Shown: piece by piece, positions 33,804-41,970 of the stretch
Layout of the letters: every line of letters begins with the position of its first letter
Position numbering within the stretch: position 1 is the first letter of the stretch
NCBI GenBank assembly: GCA_963776935.1
Contig: CAVZOP010000002.1
Coordinates: 62,001-126,000 of the forward strand
Direction of reading: 5' to 3'
Source: JALOLG01 sp963776935
Lineage (GTDB): Bacteria > Actinomycetota > Acidimicrobiia > Acidimicrobiales > Ilumatobacteraceae
DNA: 64,000 nt
Made by a program: the position numbers and the translations under genes
The notes under the pieces: model-generated
Seen by the model: only the letters and a program-made list of their open reading frames with translations
What the model was told of the DNA's origin: nothing
The model's database searches: none

Positions 33804-33860
33804 AACTGTCTGCTTCAGACTGCCCGTGTGTTCATCTGAAGCAGACAGTTCGGGATTTTG
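33804..33860 (+). terminator. Palindromic terminator-like element, copy B
   Basis: A perfect 16-bp stem (33804-33819 with 33835-33850) encloses the 15-nt loop CTGCCCGTGTGTTCA, and TTTT follows at 33856-33859. It nearly matches copy A at 31327 in stem and loop. It lies between the co-directional yceD and rpmF genes. Confidence 0.7.
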
Positions 33861-33902
33861 AGCCGCTATCGTGTTCCGGCCTGACCTGACGAGGAGCCAA
33901 CG

Positions 33903-34082
33903 GTGGCCGTTCCGAAGAAGAAGAAATCGAAGTCGAAGTCCCGCAGCCGTCGCGCGGGCGCCTGGAAGCTCGGCGTGCCGGCCCGCAGCCTCTGCCCGCG
34001 GTGCGGGAACGCGAAGACGCCACACAACGTGTGCCCCGCCTGCGGTTGGTACAAGAACCGCGTCGCGGTCGACGTCGCCTGA
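33903..34082 (+). CDS. rpmF: Ribosomal protein bL32, zinc-binding form
   Basis: The 59-residue protein begins VAVPKKKKSKSKSRSRRA and carries the L32 zinc motif CPRCGN and CPACGWYKN. The GTG at 33903 has a GAGGAG Shine-Dalgarno sequence 7-8 nt upstream, and TATCGT at 33867-33872 could be the -10 of its own promoter downstream of the palindrome. It leads the rpmF-plsX-acpP-rnc order known from many bacteria. Confidence 0.95.
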   Translation: MAVPKKKKSKSKSRSRRAGAWKLGVPARSLCPRCGNAKTPHNVCPACGWYKNRVAVDVA

Positions 34083-34099
34083 CCGCGACCACCCATCCG

Positions 34100-35080
34100 A
34101 TGCTCCCCGTCGCCGTCGACGCCATGGGCGGCGATCACGCACCCGACACGATCGTCGCCGCTGCACGCGCTGCGGCGGCGGCCGGAACGCCGGTCGTCCT
34201 CGTCGGTCCGGCCGACCTCGGCGACCGGGTCGACACCGGGGGGCTGCCGCTGATCCCCGCCAGCGAGGTCATCGAGATGCACGACGACCCCGCCCAGGGC
34301 GTGCGGCGGAAGAAGGATTCGACCCTCGTGCGCGGCGCCGAGGCCGTACGTGACGGAACGGCCAGCGCGATGATCTCCGCCGGCAACACCGGCGCCACGA
34401 TGGCAGCCGCGTTGCTGCGCATGGGCCGCATCAAGGGCGTGAGCCGCCCGGCGATCGCCACGCCGATCCCGGTGCCCGGCTCCGGTCCGACCGTGCTGCT
34501 CGACGCCGGCGCCAACGCCGAGGTCCAGCCCGAGTGGTTGGTGCAGTTCGCCCAGATGGGCACGGTGTTCGCTCGGCACCGGTTCGACATCGCGAGTCCG
34601 CGGGTTGGGCTGCTGTCGATCGGTGAGGAACCGGGCAAGGGCGACACGTTGCGCAAGGAGGCGTACGAGCTGCTCGTCAACGCGCCCGGCATCCAGTTCA
34701 TCGGCAACGTCGAGGGTCGCGACGTGATGACCGACGACGTCGACGTCGTCGTCACCGACGGGTTCACCGGCAACGTCGTGCTGAAGACGCTCGAGGGTGG
34801 CATGAAGACGGTCGTCCGAGCACTGCTCGCCGCGTTCGCGTCGGAGGAGAAGTACAAGGTGCACGCCGAGGCGCTCCTGCCCGCGCTCCTGCCCCTCTAC
34901 GAGACGCTCGATCCCGAGACCTACGGCGGCGCGATCCTCCTCGGTGTCGACGGTGTCTGCATCATCTCGCACGGTTCGTCGAGCGAGCGGGCCATCGTCA
35001 ACGGCATCAACGTGGCCCGCGAGATGGTCGAGGCCAAGATCGTCGACGAGATCCATGCCGCGGTCGCCGCCGGTTCCTGA
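34100..35080 (+). CDS. plsX: Phosphate acyltransferase PlsX
   Basis: The 326-residue enzyme shows LPVAVDAMGGDHAPDTIVAA at the start. A phosphoacyltransferase core follows, with MISAGNTGATMAAALLRMG, VLLDAGANAEVQPEWLVQFA and VTDGFTGNVVLKTLEGG. It converts acyl-ACP to acyl-phosphate for PlsY in phospholipid synthesis, at the inner face of the membrane. The ATG at 34100 is 17 bp after rpmF. The 110-bp gap downstream contains several imperfect copies of ACCGCCACCGAACGCCAC. Confidence 0.95.
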   Translation: MLPVAVDAMGGDHAPDTIVAAARAAAAAGTPVVLVGPADLGDRVDTGGLPLIPASEVIEMHDDPAQGVRRKKDSTLVRGAEAVRDGTASAMISAGNTGATMAAALLRMGRIKGVSRPAIATPIPVPGSGPTVLLDAGANAEVQPEWLVQFAQMGTVFARHRFDIASPRVGLLSIGEEPGKGDTLRKEAYELLVNAPGIQFIGNVEGRDVMTDDVDVVVTDGFTGNVVLKTLEGGMKTVVRALLAAFASEEKYKVHAEALLPALLPLYETLDPETYGGAILLGVDGVCIISHGSSSERAIVNGINVAREMVEAKIVDEIHAAVAAGS

Positions 35081-35183
35081 CCGCCACCGACCGCCCACCG
35101 AACGCCACTGACCGCCACCGAACGCCACCGTCGACCGCCCCTGACGGCCGCCCACCTTCGGCAGGCCGCGCGCCCGGCGGCAG

Positions 35184-35189
35184 TAGACT
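35184..35189 (+). promoter_or_regulatory. Candidate -10 element for acpP
   Basis: TAGACT lies 8 nt before the GTG at 35198 and only 2 nt before the GTG at 35192. The usual spacing in this window therefore favours 35198 as the start. Confidence 0.4.
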
Positions 35190-35197
35190 CGGTGTTC

Positions 35198-35494
35198 GTG
35201 CCTGCCGAAACTCATGTCGAACACGGTCCGATCGGCCGCGACGAGATCTTCGAGATTGTCCGCGACCGTCTGGCCGACATCCTCGAGATCGATCCGTCGA
35301 CGATCAGCGAGGGCCAGTCGTTCGCCGACGACCTGGAAGCGGATTCGCTGGCGCTGATCGAGCTCGTCGAAGCACTCGAGGAGGAGCTCGCCGACCGCAC
35401 CGTCGGGTTCCGGATCGAGGACGAGGATCTCGAGGACCTGAAGACGGTGCGTGATGCCGTCGACTACGTGCACGAACGTACCGGAGGCGCCTGA
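35198..35494 (+). CDS. acpP: Acyl carrier protein
   Basis: The 98-residue protein has the phosphopantetheine attachment motif DDLEADSLALIELVEALEEE, with Ser in the DSL triplet near residue 50. The overall charge is strongly acidic, as expected for ACP. It is longer than the usual 77-80 residues because of an N-terminal extension of about 16 residues. The chosen GTG at 35198 fits the upstream TAGACT box. A GTG at 35192 would add two residues. It lies in the conserved plsX-acpP-rnc order and carries acyl chains for fatty acid synthesis and PlsX. Confidence 0.9.
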   Translation: MPAETHVEHGPIGRDEIFEIVRDRLADILEIDPSTISEGQSFADDLEADSLALIELVEALEEELADRTVGFRIEDEDLEDLKTVRDAVDYVHERTGGA

Positions 35495-35495
35495 G

Positions 35496-36172
35496 CTGAA
35501 CGACCTCGCGGACGCGACTCGGCTACGACTTCGCCGACCCGTTGTTGCTGCGTCGCGCCATGGCGCACCGGTCGTGGGTCTCGGAGAACCCCGGCGCTCC
35601 GAGCAACGAGCGCTTGGAGTTCCTCGGCGACGCCGTGCTCGGGCTGGGTCGTGGCCGACATCGCCTTCCGGCAGTTCACCGAGTTGCCCGAGGGGGCGTT
35701 GACCGACCTCCGCAAGAGCGTCGTCAACGCCGCGGCCCTCGCCGAGGTCGCCGAGGAGCTGGGGATCGGCGAGGCGCTGCTGCTCGGCAAGGGTGAGGAC
35801 GCCGCCGGTGGGCGCGAGAAGCCGTCGATCCTGTCCGACGCCCTCGAGGCGGTGCTCGGGGCGGTCTACGTCGACGGCGGCACTGGCGTCGCCTACGAGT
35901 TGATCGAACGCCTCGTCGGCCCCCGCCTCGCCGCCGCCGTCGACCGCCTCGACCAGCTCGACCACAAGTCGAGCCTCCAGGAGGCCGCCGCCCGCAACGG
36001 GTTCGGCGCCCCCGAGTACGTCGTTCGCGCCGAGGGTCCCGACCACGCCAAGAAGTTCTTCGCGACGGTCGTGCTCGACGGCCGCATCATCGGCGAGGGC
36101 GAGGGTCGTTCCAAGAAGGCGGCCGAGCAGATGGCCGCGTCCGAGGCGTTCGTCCAGCTCGCCGACGCCTGA
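35496..36172 (+). CDS. rnc: Ribonuclease III, two frame breaks
   Basis: The catalytic RNase III domain is visible as RRAMAHRSWVSEN, NERLEFLGDAVLG and SDALEAVLGAVYVDGGTG. A C-terminal double-stranded RNA-binding domain follows (DHKSSLQEAAARNGFGAPEY through FATVVLDG and AAEQMAASEA). Two single-base insertions split it. One near 35517 separates LNDLADA from LGYDFADPLLLRRA, and one near 35651 separates DAVLG from WVVADIAFRQF. Repair gives about 224 residues, the normal length. RNase III processes rRNA and double-stranded RNA and is rarely lost, so sequence error is likelier than decay. The start is uncertain: CTG 35496 follows GGAGG by 8 nt, and an in-frame ATG exists at 35454. Confidence 0.85.
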
Positions 36173-36208
36173 CGTCCCCACCGCCCGCCCACCGATCCCG
36201 AACGTCGC

Positions 36209-37045
36209 ATGCCAGAGCTCCCCGAGGTCGAGACCGTCCGGCGAGGACTCGTCCGCCTCGCCGTCGGCCGGCGCGTCGAACGGGTCGAGATCGGCCGCCA
36301 ACGCACCGTACGGCGAACGTCGCCGCAGGCGGTCGTCGACGGTTTGACGGGCGCCACGATCGTCGCCGCCAATCGGCGCGGGAAGTACCTCCTCGCCCCG
36401 CTCGACACCGGCGACGAGATGATGATCCACCTGCGCATGACCGGCCAATTGCTGGTGGCCACCGGCGGTTCGCCGCGTCCGCCCCACACCCACGTCGTGC
36501 TGCACCTCGACGACGGCAACGAGCTGTGGTTCGTCGACCCGCGCACGTTCGGAGAGCTGGTGGTGTTCGACCCGACGAACGTCGCCGTCGAACTTCCCGA
36601 GCTCGCCCTGCTCGGGGTCGACCCGATCGCCGACGGGCTCACGCTGAAACAGCTCCGTCAGCTCCTCCGGTCGCGCAACCGCGGGCTCAAGCAACTCCTC
36701 CTCGACCAGCACCAGATCGCCGGCATCGGCAACATCTACGCCGACGAGATCCTCCACGCATCGCGGCTGCGACCCGACCGGATCTCGAGCTCGCTGGCGC
36801 CGCGGTCGGAGGCGATGCTGCACGGGGCGATCCACGACGTGCTGTCGGCGGCGATCGTGTCGGGCGGCTCCACGTTGCGTGACAACCAGTACGTCGACCT
36901 GTTCGGTGACGGCGGCTCGTACCAGGACGATCACCGCGTGTACGGCCGCGCCGGTGAGCGGTGCCTGACGTGCGGCCGGGGATGGGTGCGCCGGATCGTG
37001 GTCGGCCAGCGGTCGACCCACTTCTGCCCGATCTGCCAGCACTGA
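36209..37045 (+). CDS. mutM: Formamidopyrimidine-DNA glycosylase
   Basis: The 278-residue enzyme begins MPELPEVETVRRGL, with Pro2 (after Met removal) as nucleophile and Glu3 as acid. It has MIHLRMTGQLLV, the helix-two-turn-helix region QHQIAGIGNIYADEILHASR, and the terminal zinc finger RCLTCGRGW with FCPICQH. It removes oxidised purines such as 8-oxoG in base-excision repair. It lies between rnc and smc, a frequent order in actinobacteria. The stop-codon end of the gene is repeated downstream. Confidence 0.95.
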   Translation: MPELPEVETVRRGLVRLAVGRRVERVEIGRQRTVRRTSPQAVVDGLTGATIVAANRRGKYLLAPLDTGDEMMIHLRMTGQLLVATGGSPRPPHTHVVLHLDDGNELWFVDPRTFGELVVFDPTNVAVELPELALLGVDPIADGLTLKQLRQLLRSRNRGLKQLLLDQHQIAGIGNIYADEILHASRLRPDRISSSLAPRSEAMLHGAIHDVLSAAIVSGGSTLRDNQYVDLFGDGGSYQDDHRVYGRAGERCLTCGRGWVRRIVVGQRSTHFCPICQH

Positions 37046-37077
37046 TCCAGCACTGAACCCAGCACTCGTCCAGCACT
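37036..37077 (+). repeat. Tandem CCAGCACT repeats at the mutM stop
   Basis: Four copies of CCAGCACT start at 37036, 37047, 37059 and 37070. The first contains the last codons and stop of mutM (CCAGCACTGA), and the second repeats CCAGCACTGA exactly. Confidence 0.65.
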
Positions 37078-37166
37078 CGCCGGCCGACCTGCGTCCACCA
37101 CGGCGAGTGGGGAATCGTTGAATCCCAGGGTCAGCAGGAGCGCGCCAACTAGCTTTCGATGTCACC

Positions 37167-40100
37167 GTGTTCCTCAAGAGTCTCACCCTCAAGGGCTTCA
37201 AGTCATTCGCCGACTCGACGACCATGGCGCTCGAGCCCGGCGTCACCGTCGTGGTCGGACCCAACGGATCGGGCAAGTCGAACGTCGTCGACGCGGTGGC
37301 TTGGGTGCTCGGCGCCCAGGCCCCGAAGTCCGTCCGCAGCCAGAAGATGGACGACGTCATCTTCGCCGGCACCGCGACCCGCCCGGCGCTCGGACGGGCC
37401 GAGGTCAGCCTCACCATCGACAACTCGGCCGGGCTGTTACCGGTCGAGTTCAGCGAGGTGACGGTCAGCCGGATCCTGTTCCGCAGCGGCGAGAGCGAGT
37501 ACGCGATCAACGGTGTGCCGTGCCGGCTGCTCGACGTGCAGGAGCTGCTGAGCGACGCCGGCGTCGGCCGTCAGCAGCACGTGATCGTGAGCCAGGGCCA
37601 GATCGACGCCGTGCTCAACGCCCGCCCCGAGGATCGTCGGGCGATCGTCGAGGAGGCCGCCGGCGTGCTCAAGTACCGGCGCCGTAAGGAGAAGGCCGAG
37701 CGCCGCCTCGAAGCGACGGAGGCCAACCTCCTGCGCGTGCAGGACCTGCTGCGCGAGGTTCGCCGCCAGTTGCGACCGCTCGAACGTCAGGCCGAGGCCG
37801 CCAAGCGTCACGGCGAGCTGGTCGGCGAGCTCACGGCGCTGCGGATCTACGTGTCGGGCCGCGAGATCGCCGGCCTGCGCACCAAGCTGCAGACGCTCGC
37901 CGCCGACGAGGTCGGCGCGCACCAGCTCGAGCGCGAGCTGAAGAGCGAGCTGGCACGACTCGACACCGCCGTGATGTCGATCGAGGCTCAGCTCGCGGTG
38001 CGCGGCGAGAACGACATCGGCGACCGGCTGATGCGTGTCGAGCAGTTGCGCGAACGCGCGCGTGGGCTGGCGGCGGTCCTCAGCGAACGTCGCCGGTCGA
38101 TGGAGCGCGACCGCGGTCAGCTGCTCGACGCCGGCGTCGTCGCCAACCTCGAGGCCGACGCCGCCCGCTTCCGACAGGAGCTGGCCGAGGTCGTCATCGA
38201 GCTCGATCGGCTGGCGCCCGAGGTCGAGCAACTGGAGATCGACGAGACCGCGTTCGCAGCCCAGCGCGAGGAGGTCTCGGCGGCGCTGTCCGACGACCCG
38301 TCCGGCGTCAAGGCGGCCAGCGCGGCTGCCGAGGTCCGCGGCGAGTTGCGGTCGATTCGCACTGCCGTCGAGCGCAGCGAGAGCGACCTGCGCCGGAGCT
38401 CCGAACGAGCGGAGGCGTTGCGCCAACGGGTGGCGACGCTCGACGCCGAGACCGAGCGGTTGCGCGCCGATTGCGCCGACGCCGAGGTCGTCGAGACGCC
38501 GCTGGTCGCCGAGGTCGAGCGGGCCGAACGCCGCCGTCGCAGCGCCGAGGCACATCTCGAGTCGGTGACGGAGGCGCGCCACCAGGCGGCCGAGGACGCG
38601 TCGAGGTGGTCGGCGCGCGTCGAGGCGCTCCAGCAGGCACTCGATGTCGCACGGGCGCGCGCCGGAGCCGAGCGCCTCGCCGGCGTCGACGGCGTGCTCG
38701 GAACACTCCTCGACCTCATCGAGATCGACGAGGGCTGGCAGCCGGCGGTCGAAGCGGCGCTCGGTGAGGCCCTCACCGCGGTCGTGGTCGACGGACCCGA
38801 CTCGGCGAGGCGGGCGTTGAACGTCCTTCGCGGCTCCGACACGAGCGGTGCGGTCCTCGCTATCGGTGTCGGCGCGTCCGATGCGTCGATGCCACAGGTG
38901 GGTGCTGCGGTGCGACCGCACGCCCACTCCGCCCAGCCCGGGCTGAAGACGTTGCTCGATGCGCTGATCGGGAACGCGGTGCGTGTCGCCGACGCCACCG
39001 CCGCGATCGACGTGGCGATCGCCCACCCCGACGCCATCGTCGTCACCGAGCTCGGCGATCGCTTCGGCGACGGCTGCTGGCGGGTCGGCGCCGCCGCCGG
39101 CGGGACCACGGCGGCCGCGCTCGATCGGGCACGCGACGAGTCGGTCGCCGCGAACGACCGCCTCGCCCTCGCCGAGCAAGCCGTTCGCGACGCGAACGAA
39201 CAGCTCGCCGCCACCCGCGCCACCGAGTCCGATCTGGCCCGGCGGCTCGACTCCAACGACACCCTCTTCACCGCTGCGGCCGAGGCGCTGGCCCGGGTGC
39301 AGGGCGAGCGTCGCGAGCTCAACGCCGAGGTCGAAAGCCTCGCCAGGGCGATGGTCGAGCTGACCGATCACATCGCCGGCGAGCGCGCACGCATCGCCGA
39401 GCTCGACGCCGTGCTCCCCGCGCTCACAGCAGATGAGCAGGCCGAAGCCGACGCCGCCTCCGCCCGCGGTCGCGTTCGCGCCGAGCTCGAGGCGCGGACC
39501 GCGGTGCTCGCGTCGCGCCGGCGCGACCTGGAGGTCCGCAACGCCGGCCTGCACGAACGCCAGCAGTTGCTCGAACGGCGCATCAACGAGACCGAACTGC
39601 GGCTCGAGGCCGATGCCGGGGCCCGCACCGAGGCCGAATCTCGCCGCGTCTCGATCGAGCGGTCGCTCGGCGCCGTCGACCGGCTGAGCGCGGTCGTCAC
39701 GGCCCGCCGTGACGTGATCGAGGGCGAGCACACCCGGCTCGCCGATCAACGCCGGCGACAGAGTGAGGAAGTGCGATCGCTCGCCGGCCGGCTCGAGGGT
39801 CATCGCCGGGAGCGCGCCGACGCGGAACGTCAGCTCGAACAGGTCCGCGAGAAGGCCCACCGGCTCGACATCGAGGAGGCGGAAGCGAAGCTCCGACTCG
39901 AGACCGCGATCGAGACGTTGCGCCGTGATCTGGAGATCGAGCCAGAGATTGCCGAGAAGGCCGAAGCGCCGCCCGTGCCAGAGGGCACCACGCCGGCCGG
40001 TCGAGCGCGCGAGCTCGAGCGTGAACTGCGGATGCTGGGTCCCATCAACCCGCTCGCGCTCGAGGAGTACACCGAGCTCCTGCAACGCCACACGTTCCTC

Positions 40101-40637
40101 GAAGAGCAGCTCGAGGACGTCCGTTCGACCCGGCGCGACCTCGGCCGGATCATCAAGGCCGTCGACCAGGAGATCCAGTCGGTCTTCGCCGGCGCCTACG
40201 CCGACGTCAGCGCCAACTTCACCGAGCTGTTCGCGACGCTGTTCCCGGGCGGTGTCGGCACGTTGCCGCTCACCGATCCCGACGACCTGCTGGCCACCGG
40301 CATCGAGATCGAGGCCAAGCCGAGCGGCAAGAACGTCAAGAAGCTCTCGTTGCTGTCGGGTGGCGAGCGCAGCCTCACCGCGCTGGCGTTCCTGTTCGCC
40401 GTCTTCCGCAGCCGCCCGTCGCCGTTCTACGTGATGGACGAGGTCGAGGCGGCGCTCGACGACATCAACCTGCATCGCTTCCTCGGGCTCGTCGCCGAGT
40501 TCCGCAAGGAGGCCCAGCTGCTCATCGTGAGCCACCAGAAGCGCACGATGGAAGCGGGCGACAGCCTGCTCGGCGTGAGCATGCAGCCAGGCGGTTCGTC
40601 GAAGGTGATCACCGAACGCGTGAGCACTCCCGTCTGA
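37167..40637 (+). CDS. smc: Chromosome segregation protein SMC
   Basis: The 1,156-residue protein has an N-terminal ABC half with GPNGSGKSNVVDAV near residue 32 and the Q-loop region SQGQIDAVLNARPEDRRAIV. Two long coiled coils flank a Gly-rich hinge (about 500-650, with LAGVDGVLGTLLDLIEID and VVVDGPDSARRALNVL). The C-terminal half has the signature LSGGERSLTALAFLF and Walker B YVMDEVEAALDD near 1,088. SMC, with ScpA and ScpB encoded elsewhere, compacts and separates chromosomes. TAGCTT at 37150-37155 lies 11 nt before the GTG start. Confidence 0.96.
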   Translation: MFLKSLTLKGFKSFADSTTMALEPGVTVVVGPNGSGKSNVVDAVAWVLGAQAPKSVRSQKMDDVIFAGTATRPALGRAEVSLTIDNSAGLLPVEFSEVTVSRILFRSGESEYAINGVPCRLLDVQELLSDAGVGRQQHVIVSQGQIDAVLNARPEDRRAIVEEAAGVLKYRRRKEKAERRLEATEANLLRVQDLLREVRRQLRPLERQAEAAKRHGELVGELTALRIYVSGREIAGLRTKLQTLAADEVGAHQLERELKSELARLDTAVMSIEAQLAVRGENDIGDRLMRVEQLRERARGLAAVLSERRRSMERDRGQLLDAGVVANLEADAARFRQELAEVVIELDRLAPEVEQLEIDETAFAAQREEVSAALSDDPSGVKAASAAAEVRGELRSIRTAVERSESDLRRSSERAEALRQRVATLDAETERLRADCADAEVVETPLVAEVERAERRRRSAEAHLESVTEARHQAAEDASRWSARVEALQQALDVARARAGAERLAGVDGVLGTLLDLIEIDEGWQPAVEAALGEALTAVVVDGPDSARRALNVLRGSDTSGAVLAIGVGASDASMPQVGAAVRPHAHSAQPGLKTLLDALIGNAVRVADATAAIDVAIAHPDAIVVTELGDRFGDGCWRVGAAAGGTTAAALDRARDESVAANDRLALAEQAVRDANEQLAATRATESDLARRLDSNDTLFTAAAEALARVQGERRELNAEVESLARAMVELTDHIAGERARIAELDAVLPALTADEQAEADAASARGRVRAELEARTAVLASRRRDLEVRNAGLHERQQLLERRINETELRLEADAGARTEAESRRVSIERSLGAVDRLSAVVTARRDVIEGEHTRLADQRRRQSEEVRSLAGRLEGHRRERADAERQLEQVREKAHRLDIEEAEAKLRLETAIETLRRDLEIEPEIAEKAEAPPVPEGTTPAGRARELERELRMLGPINPLALEEYTELLQRHTFLEEQLEDVRSTRRDLGRIIKAVDQEIQSVFAGAYADVSANFTELFATLFPGGVGTLPLTDPDDLLATGIEIEAKPSGKNVKKLSLLSGGERSLTALAFLFAVFRSRPSPFYVMDEVEAALDDINLHRFLGLVAEFRKEAQLLIVSHQKRTMEAGDSLLGVSMQPGGSSKVITERVSTPV

Positions 40638-40792
40638 CCGCCAGGCGAGGTGCCAGCCGGCCCGGCGGCGGCGGGTCGCGCGTGCCCGAATCCCCACGGG
40701 CGGGGCGCGGCGGGGGTGGTTCCGCCGGGTCCGGTTGGGGCGGGGCTACTGTCTGGACAGCGACCACGGTGGCGCTGGGGAGAGCCGAGAGC

Positions 40793-41911
40793 GTGACGAC
40801 AGTCGAGGGTGAGGTCGCGGCGGGGGAGCACGCGATCGAGCTCGTTCGGGTCCGCAAGGAGTTCGGCGATGTCGTGGCCGTCGACGGGGTGTCGCTGACG
40901 ATCGGACCGGGCGAGTTCTTCTCGCTGCTCGGTCCGTCGGGCTCCGGCAAGACGACCGTGTTGCGGATGATCGCCGGCTTCGAGCAACCGTCGGCCGGGG
41001 CGATCCTGCTCGCCGGCAAGGACGTGACCCACGTCGCGCCGTACGACCGCGACGTCAACACGGTGTTCCAGGACTACGCGTTGTTCCCCCACATGTCCGT
41101 GCGGCAGAACGTCGAGTACGGCCTCAAGGTGAAAGGCGTCGGGCGCGCCGAGCGCCGCCGTCGCGCCGCCGAGATGCTCGAGGTCGTCCGGCTCGGGCAG
41201 TACGGCGATCGCCGGCCGAACCAGCTGAGCGGCGGGCAGCGCCAGCGTGTCGCGCTCGCCAGGGCGTTGGTCAACCAACCGGGCGTCCTGCTGCTCGACG
41301 AGCCACTCGGTGCGCTCGACCTGAAGCTGCGCGAGGAGATGCAGGTCGAGCTCAAGTCGATCCAGCACGCGGTCGGCATCACGTTCGTGTTCGTCACCCA
41401 CGACCAGGGCGAGGCGCTGTCGATGAGCACGCGCATCGCCGTGTTCAACGACGGTCAGATCGAACAGGTCGGCACTCCCCAGGAGATCTACGACCGGCCC
41501 GCAACGTCGTTCGTCGCCGGTTTCGTCGGCACCTCCAACCTCCTCGACGCCGAGCAATCGGCCCGACTGCTCGGCGTTGCCCATGCCCACACACTTCGCC
41601 CCGAGCGCATCCGGCTCGCCAACGGCGGTGACATCGGTGGCAACGAACGCTCGGCCACCGGCACCGTCGACGACGTCCAGTACCTCGGGGCGATCAGTCG
41701 AGTGCGGATCACCCTCCCCGAGGGCGGACGCCTCGTCGCCAGCCTGGCGAGCGACGAGCTCGCTGGCGTCGCAGATGGCAGCACCGTCCGGGTTGCATGG
41801 CCGGCCGACGCGGCACTGAGAGTCGCACATTCGGACACCACCGACCACGACGAGATCGTCGAAGTCGACGTGAACCACCTCGAGAAGATCCAGCCCAAGA
41901 CAGCAAGCTAG
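40793..41911 (+). CDS. potA: ABC transporter ATP-binding protein, polyamine (PotA) type
   Basis: The 372-residue protein has Walker A LLGPSGSGKTTVLRMIAGFE, signature LSGGQRQRVALARAL, Walker B VLLLDEPLGALDLKLREEM, the H-loop in FVTHDQGEALSMS, and a C-terminal TOBE domain from about 290. It energises uptake through the two permeases downstream. The start is uncertain. GTG 40793 fits the family N-terminus, while a TACTGT hexamer at 40747 and a GTG at 40769 allow an earlier one. It follows smc after a 155-bp GC-rich gap that otherwise shows nothing notable. Confidence 0.92.
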   Translation: MTTVEGEVAAGEHAIELVRVRKEFGDVVAVDGVSLTIGPGEFFSLLGPSGSGKTTVLRMIAGFEQPSAGAILLAGKDVTHVAPYDRDVNTVFQDYALFPHMSVRQNVEYGLKVKGVGRAERRRRAAEMLEVVRLGQYGDRRPNQLSGGQRQRVALARALVNQPGVLLLDEPLGALDLKLREEMQVELKSIQHAVGITFVFVTHDQGEALSMSTRIAVFNDGQIEQVGTPQEIYDRPATSFVAGFVGTSNLLDAEQSARLLGVAHAHTLRPERIRLANGGDIGGNERSATGTVDDVQYLGAISRVRITLPEGGRLVASLASDELAGVADGSTVRVAWPADAALRVAHSDTTDHDEIVEVDVNHLEKIQPKTAS

Positions 41912-41970
41912 CCCGAGCACTCAAGACCAAGCAATCCAACCCAAGAAGAAGAGCAAGGGGAGAACCAAGA

